A DNA stretch of 64,000 bases from JBNARI01 sp049718765 (GCA_049718765.1 JBNARI010000002.1:58257-122256); one strand, 5' to 3'; positions 8,425 to 16,634 are shown, numbered from the stretch's first letter. Made by a program: numbers and translations. The notes: generated from the sequence alone by a model not told the origin.

Positions 8425-9684
8425 TCACGACAGGCCCTTAGGCAGCCAGCCCTCCTTGACGACTTCCTTCGCCTTTACGAGCAGGTCCTCCATGGTGATC
8501 CCGTCCACACCCGTCCTGGCTCCCCTCCGCACGGCCCTCTCCGCCGCACCCTTGCAGATGCCTACTATGACGGCAGGCGAGCAGCCGTCGGTGATCCGTG
8601 CAAGAAAGTCCAGGTCGATCTCGCCCAGAACGGGCCTCTCCGCGAGCAGCTTCGAAAAAAGAGCTTTGCGCCCCTCGAAGTCCGGCAGACCCACCTGCAC
8701 GTGCCTGTCGAACCGCCCCGGTCTCAGAAGCGCTTCGTCCAGCACGTCTATCCTGTTGGTCGCACCGATCACGAACACGTCGCCCCTTGCCGAAACGCCG
8801 TCAAGCTCCACCAGCAGCTGGTTCAGCAGCACATCGCTCGCCCGGTTCATGTGCGCCCCGTCGCGTCGCCTGCCTATGGCGTCGAGCTCGTCTATGAACA
8901 CTATGGCAGGCTTCCCACACCTGCGGGCTGCATGCCTTGCCAGGGCAAACACCTGGCTCAGCTTCTTCTCCGACGCGCCCACCCACTTCTCCAGCACCAC
9001 ACTCGGCCTCACTTCAATCAGCGGGCAGCCGAAGTACTCCGCTGTCGCCCTCGCAAGCGACGTTTTGCCTGTCCCAGGTGGGCCGTAAAGCAGGACGCCA
9101 CGCGCAGGGTCGATCTTGTAGAGTTTCGCCCGCTCCGGGTCCTTAAGCCAGACTTCCAGTGCCCCAAGCATTTCCTCCACTGCGCGCTCGACCCCCACTA
9201 GGCCGTCAAACGCTTGCGGGTTCGGCCCCTTCACGACCACCTCTATACCGTCCACCGAATCACCTCCCGTTCCGATGGGACTGGCCCACGCCTTCTGGGG
9301 CAGCTGCCTTCTCACAGCCTGCAGCCTCCTCACCTCACCAAACAGACGCATGTTCACGAAGTACCCGAGCACCAGCCCCAGCAGCTGCACCAGCTCTCGA
9401 GCGTTCCTGGAGGCCCCAGGCACGAAGAACCCGGCGAGAATCGCGTGCCCGGCTGCCCCTTTCGTCACGAAGCAGCACAGCACAGTGGCTACAATGGTCG
9501 CATAAGATACCTCGTGAGGCAGCAGCCCCAGCCCCAGAAACAGGCTCCTCCACGTGTACGGCAGGGGACCGCCCCGGTACCAGCCGTAGCACGCATACCC
9601 AACCGCCACCACCGAAGCCGCAAACAGTAGAGTGCAGAGCGCTCCCACAAGGCTCATCCGCACCCCTGTCCTCGCACCGTTCAT
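8425..9684 (-). CDS. Membrane-anchored AAA+ ATPase, FtsH-like, no protease domain
   Basis: 419 residues. N-terminal part has two or three membrane segments (about 10-30, 60-80, 100-120), followed by one AAA+ module: Walker A YGPPGTGKTSLA near residue 200, Walker B VFIDELDAIG near 263, second region of homology ending in LLRPGRFDR near 320, and the C-terminal helical lid. The sequence stops at the lid, so the HEXXH metalloprotease domain of FtsH is absent. ATG 9684 is chosen because GGAGG is 7 nt away; an ATG two codons earlier is too close. Such an ATPase is not a standard type IV secretion part; it could be an unfoldase, assembly factor or unusual substrate-delivery motor. Confidence 0.85.
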   Translation of the reverse strand: MNGARTGVRMSLVGALCTLLFAASVVAVGYACYGWYRGGPLPYTWRSLFLGLGLLPHEVSYATIVATVLCCFVTKGAAGHAILAGFFVPGASRNARELVQLLGLVLGYFVNMRLFGEVRRLQAVRRQLPQKAWASPIGTGGDSVDGIEVVVKGPNPQAFDGLVGVERAVEEMLGALEVWLKDPERAKLYKIDPARGVLLYGPPGTGKTSLARATAEYFGCPLIEVRPSVVLEKWVGASEKKLSQVFALARHAARRCGKPAIVFIDELDAIGRRRDGAHMNRASDVLLNQLLVELDGVSARGDVFVIGATNRIDVLDEALLRPGRFDRHVQVGLPDFEGRKALFSKLLAERPVLGEIDLDFLARITDGCSPAVIVGICKGAAERAVRRGARTGVDGITMEDLLVKAKEVVKEGWLPKGLS

Positions 9685-9820
9685 CCGCATCCCTCCTCTT
9701 CTGGAGCCGCCACCCTGTGCAAACACAGTCCCGCCCTGCACAGGCCCGCCCCATGGCGGACCACAGCAGGGCTCTTACTGATGTTCTTGCAAACGGCCTA
9801 GGGAAGCCGGGCCTGCCAGC
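9685..9820. other. Short gap between virB4 and AAA+ gene
   Basis: This 136-bp spacer is one of only two gaps above 100 bp within the transfer operon. I see a Shine-Dalgarno site for the AAA+ gene at its right-hand (upstream) side but no clear terminator or promoter. Confidence 0.4.
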
Positions 9821-11704
9821 CTACTCTTCGTGCTCGCCTTCCCGCTTCTGTGTTAGGCCAAGCAGCTCCCACTCGTTCTCAGACACTGTCACACGCACCG
9901 CGGCGTACTGGCTCCTGTCGCTCCCGACCCGCAGAAGCCCCTGGCCGGTCCCGCACGTCCGCAGGAAGTCCCTCTGCCCCTCGGCCAGCTTGAAGAACTC
10001 GCACACGGCCTCAAACTCAGTCGCGTTCTGCTTCATCAGGAACACGCTGTCAAGGTTGCCCATCGTCGCCTGGCCCTTGGGGTTCTGGAACTCGCAGAAG
10101 TGCTGCGTGGCCACCACCAGAGAGCAGTTCCTCTTCCTGGCGCGCCGCGCCATCAGCTCCAGAAAGCTCGCCGTGTCCTCGTACTTCTCGAACAGCCAGC
10201 CCTCGTCCACCACAACCCTCAGCTTCTGCTTCGGCCCCTTCAGGGGGTTCTTCTTTACAAACGCCTCCCAGACCCACTCAAGGCAGACGTGCATGGCAAA
10301 CGGCCTCGCTATGCTTTCTTCCAGCCTGGAAACGTCAAACGCCACGAGCAGCGCGTCCCCCAGGCGTATGCTTGACTGGCCGTCGAAGAACCCCAGGCTC
10401 CCTCCCCTGAGGCAGGGCTTCAGCACCGTCCTCAGCCTCTCGGCCCTTTCACCGTACTTGCCCAGCCTCTCGTACAGGGAGCTGAACGTGGGCATCTCCT
10501 TCTTCACAGGCCCCACGTACACTCTGCCGCCTTCAATCCTGTCCCTCTTCTCGTACAGCGACTCCGGGGCCTGGGTTATCCCCCTCGCCCCGTACTCCTC
10601 CCTGACCGCTTCCTCTAGAATGGCGCCCTCTTCCGGCGTGAGCCGCTCACCAGCGCTCTGCAGCAGCACCGCGACCAGCGACTTTACGTCGCTCACCTTG
10701 TCCAGCACCGGCACCCTGTAGCTGCCGTCTTCCCCCTGCTCCGGCTCGAGGTCGAACGGGTTCACGTACACCTCGTCCGCATCCGGGGTCAGCCTCACGT
10801 AGACCCCGCCCATCGCCCGTACGAGGTCGCCGTACTCCCCTTCCGGGTCCAGGAAGACAGTCCTAACCCCAAGCACCGCAGACCTGGCTGCAAGCACCTT
10901 CAGGAACGTCGTCTTGCCCGCACCGGAAGTCGCTACCACCCCCAGGTGCGGGTTCTGCAGCAGCGGCGGCCCTATGAACGAGTCGTAGAACACGGGCGCA
11001 CCCGTGACGAGGTTCATCCCCAGCAGCACGCCCTCCGGGTGGACCACGTCCGCACCAGACCAGGGGAACAGCGCCGTCGCCGCGTACAGGTCGAAGTTCC
11101 GGTACACGTCCATCATCCGGTTGTCGCCGAGGGGCATCACAGTCCTCAGGGCATCAGCCTGCCTCAGAAAGGCCTGTCTCACGTGCACCGCACGCCCGCC
11201 CAGCTTCTCCTCCAGCACCTTGCACTGCCTGTCCAGCTCTTCAAGGCTCTTTGCGGCCACCGAAAAGTGCACCGCAACCGCAAACATGCGGTTCTGGTTC
11301 GTCTGTACCTGCTCCCGCAGCGCCCAGGCGTCCTGCTCCACCCTCCTGAGTACCGACAGGTTCCTGTAGTCACCGCGCTTCTCGTCCGCAATGACCTGCG
11401 CCTGGATGTTGATGATCTGCTGCGTCAGGGAATCGATCACCTCCTTGTCCGGTATCGGGTACACGTACACCGACACATCCACGTCGCCTGCAGTGTAAAG
11501 GTCGTCCAGCCACCCTACGAACACCTGGCTCGGCACTTCTGACACGAAGTACTGCCTCACGTACCGCCCCGAGCCGATCTGCACGTGCGAGCGCTCCACG
11601 TATATCCCGTCAGGGGCAACCAGGTCGTGCAGCGTCGTCACACCGCCCTCAAAGCTCGGACCCCTGACCCGGAGCTGCTCACCTGCGCCCTTCTTTCGCC
11701 ACAC
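9821..11704 (-). CDS. virB4: VirB4-family ATPase, ATPase-bearing part
   Basis: 627 residues. Contains the central VirB4/TraC/TrbE region (GIYVERSHVQIGSGRYVRQY at the start, which is the middle of a usual VirB4), then the RecA-like ATPase domain with Walker A VVATSGAGKTTFLK near residue 253, FLDPEGEYGDLV, Walker B RVVVDEGW near 497 and the arm motif VATQHFCEF. This is the main energy source for pilus/channel assembly. The usual N-terminal VirB4 domain is on the separate upstream gene (11679-12437), which overlaps by 26 bp. Confidence 0.93.
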   Translation of the reverse strand: MWRKKGAGEQLRVRGPSFEGGVTTLHDLVAPDGIYVERSHVQIGSGRYVRQYFVSEVPSQVFVGWLDDLYTAGDVDVSVYVYPIPDKEVIDSLTQQIINIQAQVIADEKRGDYRNLSVLRRVEQDAWALREQVQTNQNRMFAVAVHFSVAAKSLEELDRQCKVLEEKLGGRAVHVRQAFLRQADALRTVMPLGDNRMMDVYRNFDLYAATALFPWSGADVVHPEGVLLGMNLVTGAPVFYDSFIGPPLLQNPHLGVVATSGAGKTTFLKVLAARSAVLGVRTVFLDPEGEYGDLVRAMGGVYVRLTPDADEVYVNPFDLEPEQGEDGSYRVPVLDKVSDVKSLVAVLLQSAGERLTPEEGAILEEAVREEYGARGITQAPESLYEKRDRIEGGRVYVGPVKKEMPTFSSLYERLGKYGERAERLRTVLKPCLRGGSLGFFDGQSSIRLGDALLVAFDVSRLEESIARPFAMHVCLEWVWEAFVKKNPLKGPKQKLRVVVDEGWLFEKYEDTASFLELMARRARKRNCSLVVATQHFCEFQNPKGQATMGNLDSVFLMKQNATEFEAVCEFFKLAEGQRDFLRTCGTGQGLLRVGSDRSQYAAVRVTVSENEWELLGLTQKREGEHEE

Positions 11705-12437
11705 TGCCTGTCACCTCCGGCCTTCGGCCCGAGACGTACGGCTCAAAAAAGCCGTGGTCGACGGCGTCCCGCGCCCTCGCATACGCGCTGCGCTCCTTGT
11801 TCAGCACCGTGTACAGCAGCTCCACAACCTCGTCGGTCGTCAGCTTCCTCCACTTGAGCCACCTGGAAAGCTCTGAGCCGACCACCTCGGCCCTCCGCAG
11901 GAGCTCCTGCCTGGCAAGGCTGAACCTGTCTTCCCCCGGACCAGCGTCGTAGTGGATGACCACGTAGTTCTTCCGCACCAGCGGCGAGTACCGCGCCCAC
12001 GCGGCCAAGTACTGGCTGAGCTCCCGCGCGTACCGCCTCAGCTCGGTCGGCAGCCCGGGCATCCGCTCTTCAATCCCCTGGATCTGTCTGCTGAGGTCAA
12101 TCTGCCGGGTCTGCGTGTAAAACTGCACCGGGAACGTCAGCGACGCCACCAGAGTCCTGAATGACGCCTCGATGTTGTCCTGCTCTGTCTCGGAAAGCAG
12201 CGGGAAGTTCACTGTACCCACAACTTCCAGCACCAGCCTGTACCTGCCACCTGGCAGCACCACAATCCCGTCGCGTATGTCCTCGAAGCCGAGGAAGCGC
12301 TGGGCTGAGGCGCGCACCTCCAGCTGCGGTCCACTGTCCTCTGCTTGTTTGAGGTACCGCTTCCTGGCCCTTTGCAGAAAGAAAACTGCTGCAGCGCACA
12401 CAGCCGCAGCGGGCACCAACGGCCAGAGTTGCGTCAA
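11679..12437 (-). CDS. VirB4 N-terminal-type domain as separate protein
   Basis: 252 residues with one N-terminal transmembrane helix (PLVPAAAVCAAAVFFLQ) and a domain resembling the VirB4/TraC N-terminal region: GIVVLPGGRYRLVLEVVG, LSETEQDNIEASFRTL, FPVQFYTQTRQIDLSRQI. In most systems this domain and the ATPase domain are one polypeptide; here a gene boundary with 26-bp overlap separates them. TTG start with GGAGGG 7 nt upstream. It probably forms a complex with the 9821-11704 product. Confidence 0.78.
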   Translation of the reverse strand: MTQLWPLVPAAAVCAAAVFFLQRARKRYLKQAEDSGPQLEVRASAQRFLGFEDIRDGIVVLPGGRYRLVLEVVGTVNFPLLSETEQDNIEASFRTLVASLTFPVQFYTQTRQIDLSRQIQGIEERMPGLPTELRRYARELSQYLAAWARYSPLVRKNYVVIHYDAGPGEDRFSLARQELLRRAEVVGSELSRWLKWRKLTTDEVVELLYTVLNKERSAYARARDAVDHGFFEPYVSGRRPEVTGSVAKEGRR

Positions 12438-12739
12438 GGCACATCCCTCCGGTATGGGAACTCCCGTGGCCTAACGTAGAACAGCACCAGCGCCCAGAGG
12501 TAGCGGTCCAGCGGCATGTCCAGACCAGGCACCCTCACAAACGCCAGCGCTGCAGCAAAGGCCAGAATAGCACCTGCTCCCGCAAGACCCACCCCAGCCG
12601 AAAACGGCCTGAGGGCGCCATGCATCGCAAACGCACCCACAACCCCCGTGAGCACGTACATGGCCTGCCTGAGCGTTGCCTTCCCGCCGAATATCTTGGG
12701 CTCTTCGTCGAGCAGGATCGGAGTGCGGTACAGCCTCAA
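12434..12739 (-). CDS. PrgI/VirB3-like membrane protein
   Basis: About 101 residues: a short N-terminus, then two hydrophobic segments (about residues 22-45 and 50-68) and a basic C-terminus (FYVRPREFPYRRDVP) typical of PrgI/TcpE/VirB3 proteins encoded just before VirB4. TTG 12739 has AGGGGG 9 nt upstream and begins right after the upstream pilin stop; a frame to 12760 exists but lacks a site. Ends overlapping the next gene by 4 bp. Confidence 0.75.
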   Translation of the reverse strand: MRLYRTPILLDEEPKIFGGKATLRQAMYVLTGVVGAFAMHGALRPFSAGVGLAGAGAILAFAAALAFVRVPGLDMPLDRYLWALVLFYVRPREFPYRRDVP

Positions 12740-12740
12740 C

Positions 12741-13109
12741 TCACTGCACCCCCTGCGCAAAGCCCTTCAGCCAGCCGGCCAGCAGGTGGCTCGAGAACAC
12801 GATCAGCGCGCCAATCGTAGTATGCACCAGCCCCTCCATAGCCTCGGCGCGCTTACGCGGGTCAGGCGATGCAGCGAGCTTGTACCCGTTTATGATGTAC
12901 CCCGCTATCACGATGATCGCTCCCAGCGAACGCAGCAGGTTCAGAATAGCAACTGCGAAGTTCACCAGGAAGTTAACGCTTGTCCCCGTGTTCAGCCCGT
13001 CGTCTCCGGTCGACGGATTGGGCACAGGTACACTCCCACTTGCCGCCTCAGCAACCGCCGGAAACAGTGCCACCAGCAGGGCCAAGATTGCACAGAACGC
13101 CCTCATCAT
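12741..13109 (-). CDS. VirB2/TrbC-like pilin
   Basis: About 122 residues: signal peptide ending VAEAAS, a polar segment, then two hydrophobic helices (FLVNFAVAILNLLRSLG and the segment IVIAGYIINGYK; and IGALIVFSSHLLAGWL) with a basic loop between (PDPRKRAEAM). This matches VirB2-like pilins of Gram-positive conjugation systems. Two adjacent ATG codons (13109 and 13106) follow GGAGGG at 5 and 8 nt; the second may be used. First gene of the VirB2-VirB3-VirB4 run. Confidence 0.75.
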   Translation of the reverse strand: MMRAFCAILALLVALFPAVAEAASGSVPVPNPSTGDDGLNTGTSVNFLVNFAVAILNLLRSLGAIIVIAGYIINGYKLAASPDPRKRAEAMEGLVHTTIGALIVFSSHLLAGWLKGFAQGVQ

Positions 13110-13215
13110 TTCACCCTCCCTCCACGAAAAGATGATCAGCTCACTCCATCCAGCAAGGCTCAGGAGAATCGGAACGCGCAAACTGTCTGCGGGATTGTCC
13201 GGTGCGATACAAAAA

Positions 13216-14166
13216 CTATCCGTCTTCGAAAACCTGCCACGGGGGATCTGCAACAACGGGGCGCTTGCTCAAAAGCGACTCCCTCAGATTCTTGATAATC
13301 GCGGACACTTCAGACATTCCATCGACGTTTGCGGAACCGTCATCCGGATAGCATTCCCCAGGACCGCAGGAGCAAGAGGACGCACACACAGAGCGGCCGC
13401 AGCCTTGGGAAAGCTTATCCGGTTCCGAGTTCCGAACGTTAACTGGTGGACATTCGGTTTTACAATTCTTTGTTGTAGTCTCTGTAATAATCTCTGATGT
13501 AATCTCTGATATTACACGTCCATTTTTTAACGCTCGAGCGTCCATTTTGGAACATCGAGCGTCCAAATTGGACGTTCGAACGTCCAAAATGGAACATCGA
13601 ACGTCCACCGTGGACGTTCGGGCGTGAGCTGGGCTTTCTTTACCAGCAGCTTGATCCTGAAAACCTCCTGCTTCTGCTAGTTCGGGTACAAGCGAGTACC
13701 CGTCAAGGCAGTATCCCAGCTTAGTCAGTTCTTCCTGTATGCGCGCCAGGTTAACCCGGTACTGCATCGTCTTGCTCCACCGGTACCGCGGGTCAGTTCG
13801 CTCGCTCACGTAGCCCCTGTCGATGAGCTCCTGCAGGTGGCGCCTGATCGTCTGCCGCGACAGTCCCAGCATGGTCTCCTCATTTAGTTCCTCGGCCGAT
13901 TTGTAAATCCAGCCGTGAGTCTCCTGCACCACACACTGGGGAACCTCTCCCCCGTGCTTGAGCTCTTCTTCCACCCGCTGCCTCTCTTCGCGGATGTACG
14001 CATCGATGTCGGCAGCGCGCTCGGTCCAGTAAATTAGCTGGTTGAGCAACACCGCTTTTACAAAGTCGCCGGTAAGGGCGACAAGCTCTTCTTTGATCAC
14101 AGCCCTCTTAAGTTTGCGCGGATTGTCCACTGACTGCTGCACCCCCTGCCCCGTGCCCCGAGGCAC
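13216..14166 (-). CDS. Helix-turn-helix replication-initiator-like protein with internal repeats
   Basis: 316 residues (GTG 14166; GTG 14142 or 14130 are possible shorter starts). The N-terminal half (VIKEELVALTGDF, LNQLIYWTER, GWIYKSAEELNEET, SRQTIRRHLQELIDRGYVS) is a winged-helix protein of a family I know from plasmids and conjugative elements of Firmicutes, probably acting in replication or its control. The middle (about residues 180-215) is a heptad-type repeat (DVRCSIL, DVRTSNL, DARCSKM, DARALKN) encoded by a 21-bp DNA repeat. The C-terminal part is Cys-rich and poorly conserved in look. Confidence 0.7.
   Translation of the reverse strand: MPRGTGQGVQQSVDNPRKLKRAVIKEELVALTGDFVKAVLLNQLIYWTERAADIDAYIREERQRVEEELKHGGEVPQCVVQETHGWIYKSAEELNEETMLGLSRQTIRRHLQELIDRGYVSERTDPRYRWSKTMQYRVNLARIQEELTKLGYCLDGYSLVPELAEAGGFQDQAAGKESPAHARTSTVDVRCSILDVRTSNLDARCSKMDARALKNGRVISEITSEIITETTTKNCKTECPPVNVRNSEPDKLSQGCGRSVCASSCSCGPGECYPDDGSANVDGMSEVSAIIKNLRESLLSKRPVVADPPWQVFEDG
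13531..13624. repeat. 21-bp repeat array with perfect palindrome (iteron-like)
   Basis: Four full units and a partial fifth, each 21 bp, start at 13531, 13552, 13573, 13594 and 13615. They share the core CGAnCGTCCA and end in TGGA. Alternate units are closer to each other than to their neighbours. TGGACGTTCGAACGTCCA at 13569-13586 is a perfect 18-bp palindrome. The array lies inside the HTH gene, as iterons do in several initiator genes, so it could be the binding site of the encoded protein and an origin. Confidence 0.75.
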
Positions 14167-14175
14167 GGCGAAACC

Positions 14176-15162
14176 CTATCTGATCAGTCGCACGCGCCGT
14201 CTGCCTTCCGACGGCAAGCCCTGCCCTCCTTCGGAAGGATAGCCGTCGCCCCGATTGGCGGGTACTGCACTTGCCGTCGCTGTGGCTTCCACGACAGGCC
14301 GCCACACCCTGGTCGCGCCACCTCCGCCGCTCCTGCCGCCGCCGAAACCCTGCGGCCCTCTGCGCTGGGACACCGGACTTGGGTCGAGTCTGATCCCAGC
14401 GTCGTCCGCTATCAGGCTGGCCGCATGCAGCAGCCCCCGGTACAGCCCTTCGCCGTACTCTCCACGGGCAAAGTACGGCAACATCCCTTCGAGGCACTGC
14501 CCGGCCCTGGTGTCCGTTATGACTGACTCCAGCCCGTACCCGACCTCCATGCGCACCCGCCCTTCCCTGAGCGAGACGACAACCAGCAGGCCGCGGTCTT
14601 CTCCCTTCCGGCCTATGCCCCACTTCTCGTACAGCCTGGCACTGTACATGGCTCCGCAGACGTCGTGAGTGTCTTCCAGCACCGCAACTGCCACGCTGAC
14701 CCCTGTCCGCCTCAGTAGCACATCTGCCACACCGTTCAACCTTGCGGTGTCAGACGAGCTCAGCACGCCTGCGTAGTCGTTGACGTTCGCGTACGGCTTT
14801 GGGTAGAAAGGCTGCGAGTATGCCAGTCCGGGCGCAGCAGCTGCCGCGCCCCTGTATAGCGCTGCGGCACGGGCTGCGGGAAGCGAAGCCTGCTCTGCAT
14901 AGCTGGCCTCGTACCCGTCCTCGTATCCGGCCGGACGGACCGGCCGCCTTTCTGCGAGAGCATTCGCCAGCTCCGCCAGGTAGTAGTCGTACTGCTGCTG
15001 AAAAGTCTCCAGGTCAGCTATTGTAGCCCCGAAAAACGAGTATTCCGACCCTCTGCCGAACAGTGCCGCGTCAAGCCACATTTCGTTGCTGCCCGCACGC
15101 GCTGGGCCCGGCAACCCCGTGAGCAGCACCAGAAGAACCCCAAGGGATACCTTTTTCCACAC
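14176..15162 (-). CDS. Secreted TPM-domain protein
   Basis: 328 residues: signal peptide (VSLGVLLVLLTGLPGPARAG), a region rich in Ala/Tyr, then a TPM-type domain (about 125-265): NDYAGVLSSSDTARLN, TGVSVAVAVLED, RGLLVVVSLREGRVRMEVGYG, LEGMLPYFARGEYGEGLY. The tail has Gly-rich FGGGRSGGGGA. Unlike many TPM proteins I see no C-terminal membrane anchor. TPM domains occur in exported proteins linked to envelope or photosystem repair; the role in this element is unknown. GTG start with GGGG 6 nt upstream. Confidence 0.75.
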   Translation of the reverse strand: MWKKVSLGVLLVLLTGLPGPARAGSNEMWLDAALFGRGSEYSFFGATIADLETFQQQYDYYLAELANALAERRPVRPAGYEDGYEASYAEQASLPAARAAALYRGAAAAAPGLAYSQPFYPKPYANVNDYAGVLSSSDTARLNGVADVLLRRTGVSVAVAVLEDTHDVCGAMYSARLYEKWGIGRKGEDRGLLVVVSLREGRVRMEVGYGLESVITDTRAGQCLEGMLPYFARGEYGEGLYRGLLHAASLIADDAGIRLDPSPVSQRRGPQGFGGGRSGGGGATRVWRPVVEATATASAVPANRGDGYPSEGGQGLPSEGRRRVRLIR

Positions 15163-15277
15163 TTATCCCCACCTCCCCGCGCCGCGGTTGAAAAGGCTAC
15201 GGACAAAAAGAAAGGGCTCCCACCCCCTTTCCAAGCACCAGACACGTGAGAGTGGTCGCCACAAACACGCCGTGCGC

Positions 15278-15934
15278 TCAGCAGGTAGCCTTTGCTGCAG
15301 GTGAACGCTTGACCCTGCCGAGTTTGAGGAATAACTTCAGTATGCTGGCACGGTCCGTGAGCACGAGTTTTTTCGCGGGCCAGCCCCCAACTCCGAAGAG
15401 CGCAAGCGCCCGGAGTATTTCCTGGCCCTGCTGCGATTCCGGCGGTATGTTGCCGGCCACGAACGCCCTGTAGTACGCCTTGCAGGCCTCCTCGAAGGCC
15501 GCCCTGAACTCCTGACTCTCCTTCGGTTCGCTGCGCGGCGGGATAGTTCCAACGACCACGTACCTTTTGCCCTTGTTCTTGTAGATTATGTCTGCTACAC
15601 ACCGCGGCTCTAACCCGAGAGCCTGTGCTATGTGCTTGTTCTTAACCCCCATGGCGTGCATGAACAGCACGCACGCGGTTGGGTCGCAGAACCTGCGCCT
15701 GGCCTGTTCTGCGAGGGCAGCTGCCCATTGTTTCTGCAGGTAAGCTTCAAACTTGCGCCGCACCTTCGTGAGCTGCTGCCGGACGTTTGATTCGCTGGTG
15801 CCAAGGTACTTCGCCACAGTCCCGATGCTCATTCTGTCAACAACGATGAGCCTGACTATGACTTCCTGCTGAGGGGAAAGCTTTAGCTGATGCGCCCTGG
15901 CAAGCATGGTTTCTGAAAGATCTTCCCGCCGCAC
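15278..15934 (-). CDS. Sigma-region-4/HTH regulator
   Basis: 218 residues (GTG start, GGAGGGG 6 nt upstream). Residues about 18-65 (LSPQQEVIVRLIVVDRMSI, GTVAKYLGTSESNVRQQLTK) form a sigma-70 region 4/LuxR-type helix-turn-helix; a second HTH-like stretch is at about 95-115 (MGVKNKHIAQALGLEPRCV). No sigma region 2 is present, so it is not a complete sigma factor. First gene of the leftward transfer block, so it may activate that operon. Three direct TTCCAGT repeats lie about 85 bp upstream of its start. Confidence 0.65.
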   Translation of the reverse strand: MRREDLSETMLARAHQLKLSPQQEVIVRLIVVDRMSIGTVAKYLGTSESNVRQQLTKVRRKFEAYLQKQWAAALAEQARRRFCDPTACVLFMHAMGVKNKHIAQALGLEPRCVADIIYKNKGKRYVVVGTIPPRSEPKESQEFRAAFEEACKAYYRAFVAGNIPPESQQGQEILRALALFGVGGWPAKKLVLTDRASILKLFLKLGRVKRSPAAKATC

Positions 15935-16018
15935 CGAGTACCCCTCCGCTTTCCCTTTTCAACAAACGAAACACACCCTACCCGCATGCCGTTTTTCGGC
16001 GATAATTTTTGGTCACAT

Positions 16019-16041
16019 TTCCAGTTTCCAGTGCTTCCAGT
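16019..16041. promoter_or_regulatory. Three TTCCAGT direct repeats upstream of the regulator gene
   Basis: TTCCAGT occurs at 16019-16025, 16026-16032 and 16035-16041 in the 127-bp gap before the sigma-region-4-like gene. Such a cluster is compatible with a protein-binding site. I did not find a convincing -35/-10 pair next to it. Confidence 0.4.
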
Positions 16042-16067
16042 TTCTAGGGGGGGCTAACGTAGGCGTA

Positions 16068-16340
16068 CTACTGTGTCAGGTTGCAAGCTTTTGCCCCTTT
16101 CTTTTTGTTAGTAGCCTGTGGCAGAACCGGAACCATGCCCTGCTTTGGCAGATTGAGAGCAAACATGGGGTTTTTGACAAACTCGTCAAGCACAAACTTA
16201 TGTATGCGTATCGTTCTGCCAATCCGTCTGTGGGGAATTGCGCCAGAACGAACCAACTCATACATCTGGCGCCGGCCAATTTGCAGGTACCGGCGCGCTT
16301 CCTCTATGGTCATTACTTCGGGAAACGTTTGGTCTTGCAC
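16068..16340 (-). CDS. Excisionase-like DNA-binding protein
   Basis: 90 residues with a MerR/Xis-type winged helix: VMTIEEARRYLQIGRRQMYE, LVRSGAIPHRRIGRTIRIHK, FVLDEFV. Typical of excisionases or recombination directionality factors and of plasmid regulators. GTG 16340 is preceded by AAGGAGG at 8 nt, so the longer frame to 16382 is not used. Located between the transfer operon and the repressor switch and co-transcribed with the XRE gene upstream. Confidence 0.75.
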   Translation of the reverse strand: MQDQTFPEVMTIEEARRYLQIGRRQMYELVRSGAIPHRRIGRTIRIHKFVLDEFVKNPMFALNLPKQGMVPVLPQATNKKKGAKACNLTQ

Positions 16341-16360
16341 TGCGTCTACCTCCTTCAGCC

Positions 16361-16594
16361 CTAGGTACTGGTGGATTGGCAATGCTGCAACGCTACGTGG
16401 CGGTTATCGCCAAAAAACAATTCGTCAATATCGGCACCAAAGATTTCAGCAATACGTTTCGCAAGATCAAGAGTGGGATTTCTATGCCCAGTTTCGATCA
16501 TCCCATAAAAGCTGCGAGTGATGCCTAGTGCCTCAGCTACTTGCTGTTGGGTTAGCCCTTTTGTCTTGCGAAGTTCTATTAGCCGTTTTCTCAT
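16361..16594 (-). CDS. Small XRE-family regulator
   Basis: 77 residues, essentially one XRE/Cro helix-turn-helix (LTQQQVAEALGITRSFYGMI ... NPTLDLAKRIAEIFGADIDE). ATG 16594 with a purine-rich site upstream. Divergent from the S24 repressor gene; a strong promoter with an operator in its spacer precedes it (16635-16664). It resembles the Cro-like partner in phage-type switches. Confidence 0.8.
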   Translation of the reverse strand: MRKRLIELRKTKGLTQQQVAEALGITRSFYGMIETGHRNPTLDLAKRIAEIFGADIDELFFGDNRHVALQHCQSTST

Positions 16595-16608
16595 TTTTAT
16601 CCACCTTC

Positions 16609-16625
16609 TGCAACATCGGGTTGCA
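16609..16625. promoter_or_regulatory. Inverted repeat TGCAAC-N5-GTTGCA
   Basis: Perfect 6+6 inverted repeat with a 5-bp spacer, 15 bp before the XRE start codon and just upstream of its ribosome site. It differs in sequence from the three GCCAC operators and may be the site of a second regulator, for example the XRE protein. Confidence 0.4.
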
Positions 16626-16634
16626 CCCACGGTT

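Noticed and set aside
12516..13497. Two long plus-strand frames (259 and 273 codons)
   Set aside because: They cross three genes with clear membrane proteins on the other strand and have no ribosome site.
13501..13640. CRISPR array
   Set aside because: The 21-bp units are contiguous without spacers and are translated in frame within a gene.
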